A stretch of 39,263 nt of DNA, from NCBI GenBank assembly GCA_016840315.1, contig JAEOSO010000003.1, positions 1 through 39,263 on the forward strand, written 5' to 3'. Below are positions 37,585 to 39,263 of this stretch, piece after piece; position 1 is the first letter of the stretch, and each line of letters begins with the position of its first letter. Source of the stretch: Candidatus Borrarchaeota archaeon. GTDB taxonomy: Archaea; Asgardarchaeota; Sifarchaeia; Borrarchaeales; Borrarchaeaceae. The notes below the pieces were generated by a model. The model searched no databases, had not been told where the DNA came from, and was given only the letters and a program-made list of their open reading frames with translations. Position numbers and translations under genes: made by a program.

Positions 37585-39263
37585 TCACCTTTCAAACGAT
37601 CTAACCCATTGCCTTAATCTTATCGATACTCTAAAAATAGCATATACAAGGGCATTCAACATGAGGAATAATGCCGCAAGTGCCACTCCAAAAAGGAGAC
37701 CAGGAATTGCGCTATTTATGAGCGTATATGGATTCATTTCACCAAGGCGCATTAATCCTCTAGCCAGTATCGGGATCATAACTAAAAATACAGGCGTGCG
37801 AACTCTTTTTGAGAGTTTTCGGGTTATCGTTAAAGGAATAACAGACGCGAAGAAGAGCATAATTCCACGTGAATATTTTCCCAGGTCTAAGAATTCTGCA
37901 AACGTGAAGAGAAAGAGCGAAATATCTGCAGCTACGAAACGAGCAGCCCCTGCAACTGGACCAATGCCCGATGCAACAAAAACAACTGCCAATCCTACAA
38001 TAAATGGACCGAAATAAGGAGAGGCAGCCAGTACAAGTAATCCGCCTAATAAACATACAAAAAGTATGATATCAATTTTTAGAATGCTTTTAATGTGGTT
38101 GATAAATATAACTGTAATCATTCCTATGGCGCCGAATACTGCGCGCAAAATATTGCCTCCTCCAAAGGATGGAAACGGCGGCGGAAGGTTTGGAAGGTAT
38201 CCAATGGCTGTAAGTGCATAACCATCAAGTACACCCGATGCTCCGTGAACTCCAACAATAACTGTTATCAATCTGCTTACAGAAAAGAAACTGATCATGG
38301 TAAAAGAAAATACCGCAAAAGTTGCTATAATTGCCTGCAAAAAAACTTCGGTTATTGATTTTGTAGCTGGAGGCGTTGCCGATGCTGTAATTACCATTCC
38401 TGCAGCATAAATATGAAGCAGAGATAAGAACGCAATAATAGCACACGAAACCATAAATAAATTTGAAGATGGAGTATATAAGCGGTGTTGTCTACTTCTT
38501 TCTCCATAGATGCTGCTGACGTCTCCCCTTGCGCCATCTAACGATTTTATTTTCACATATTTTCCTTGGGTATCCTGTCTATATTCTTTATATATCGCTG
38601 CCGCCAGCGGTGTGTCTATATATTGTTCTAGTAAAACAACCTTAGCGTTATCTGAAGATACTATAACGTCATTTACAATGAAATCAGCAGGGTTTGGATA
38701 ATAACCAATAATAAACAAATCTAATTGTCTTGCATCACGTAATTGATTTAATCGAGTTCTTACCGACCAATATTGAAAAGTCTTTGCATTTGGAAATTTC
38801 TCGTGAATATAACCTGCAATCTCATCAAAATTATCCGCTACGATAACGATTGTTGCGTCAGGATTCGGTCCCACCGAAATAGCTAACGAAAACATTAACA
38901 TAGTGGTAAGTATATAGAGTGCCACTGCAAAACGCATAGGATGGACCTGACGCAATATATGGAGAAGTTTTCTATAAACTGATGATCGTGATATTTTTCT
39001 TATTCTTCGTTCAAAGATTTTTTGTGTTCTAGATACAAACATAAACGGTAAGAGAAATAGAGCTGGTAACGAGAGGAGAGTTGAATAAATCTTCAGTCTT
39101 CTTGATTGATACGCTATATACAAATACATTTCTGAATCTGCTTTTATAGTAAACTCGCTCTCAGTTAGCTTAATAATTTTTCCTTTTGCCGAAGGAAAAC
39201 CATACAAAAATTCTGCATCATCTGGCAGAATAAAAGAAATATAATATTCATAAACAGGTGAAA
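37585..39263 (-). CDS. Multi-pass membrane protein of unknown function, 5'-truncated by window edge
   Basis: Minus frame is open past the listed TTG 'start' at 39207 to the window end (SPVYEYYISFILPDDAEFLYGFP...). N-terminal and middle non-membrane segments plus many TM helices. Confidence 0.75.
   Translation of the reverse strand, partial: SPVYEYYISFILPDDAEFLYGFPSAKGKIIKLTESEFTIKADSEMYLYIAYQSRRLKIYSTLLSLPALFLLPFMFVSRTQKIFERRIRKISRSSVYRKLLHILRQVHPMRFAVALYILTTMLMFSLAISVGPNPDATIVIVADNFDEIAGYIHEKFPNAKTFQYWSVRTRLNQLRDARQLDLFIIGYYPNPADFIVNDVIVSSDNAKVVLLEQYIDTPLAAAIYKEYRQDTQGKYVKIKSLDGARGDVSSIYGERSRQHRLYTPSSNLFMVSCAIIAFLSLLHIYAAGMVITASATPPATKSITEVFLQAIIATFAVFSFTMISFFSVSRLITVIVGVHGASGVLDGYALTAIGYLPNLPPPFPSFGGGNILRAVFGAIGMITVIFINHIKSILKIDIILFVCLLGGLLVLAASPYFGPFIVGLAVVFVASGIGPVAGAARFVAADISLFLFTFAEFLDLGKYSRGIMLFFASVIPLTITRKLSKRVRTPVFLVMIPILARGLMRLGEMNPYTLINSAIPGLLFGVALAALFLMLNALVYAIFRVSIRLRQWVRSFER

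Noticed and set aside
37547-38446. Several ORFs overlapping the last membrane-protein gene
   Set aside because: Shadow frames of the 37585-39263 gene with implausible Cys/Ser/Arg-rich composition.

Overview
This 39.3 kb window is archaeal. The evidence is a PolB1/Dpo1-type family B DNA polymerase, a geranylgeranyl reductase, a tRNA gene with a bulge-helix-bulge intron, and frequent GTG/TTG starts. A TACK or Asgard origin is likely but not provable from the sequence alone. The left half holds housekeeping and metabolic genes plus two eukaryote-like items: (i) an intact ubiquitin-type E2 next to an E1-like enzyme, with no ubiquitin-like modifier, RING protein or JAMM protease seen in the window, and (ii) a 680-aa protein with a longin-like N-terminus and long coiled coils. 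The right half (about 20.8-39.3 kb) is a surface-glycan island of GT4, GT2 and GT-C glycosyltransferases, a methyltransferase and a Wzx/MATE-like flippase. It includes one apparently circularly permuted GT-B glycosyltransferase. Other observations are a tRNA-Gln(CUG) with a D-arm intron, an N-terminal PIP-box-like motif on the polymerase, a dyad in the divergent promoter before E2, a nested stem-loop at 8.3 kb, and two orphan stem-loops resembling IS200/IS605 right ends. Both window-edge genes are truncated, so the supplied ORF starts for them are artefacts. No rRNA, CRISPR array or complete transposon was found.
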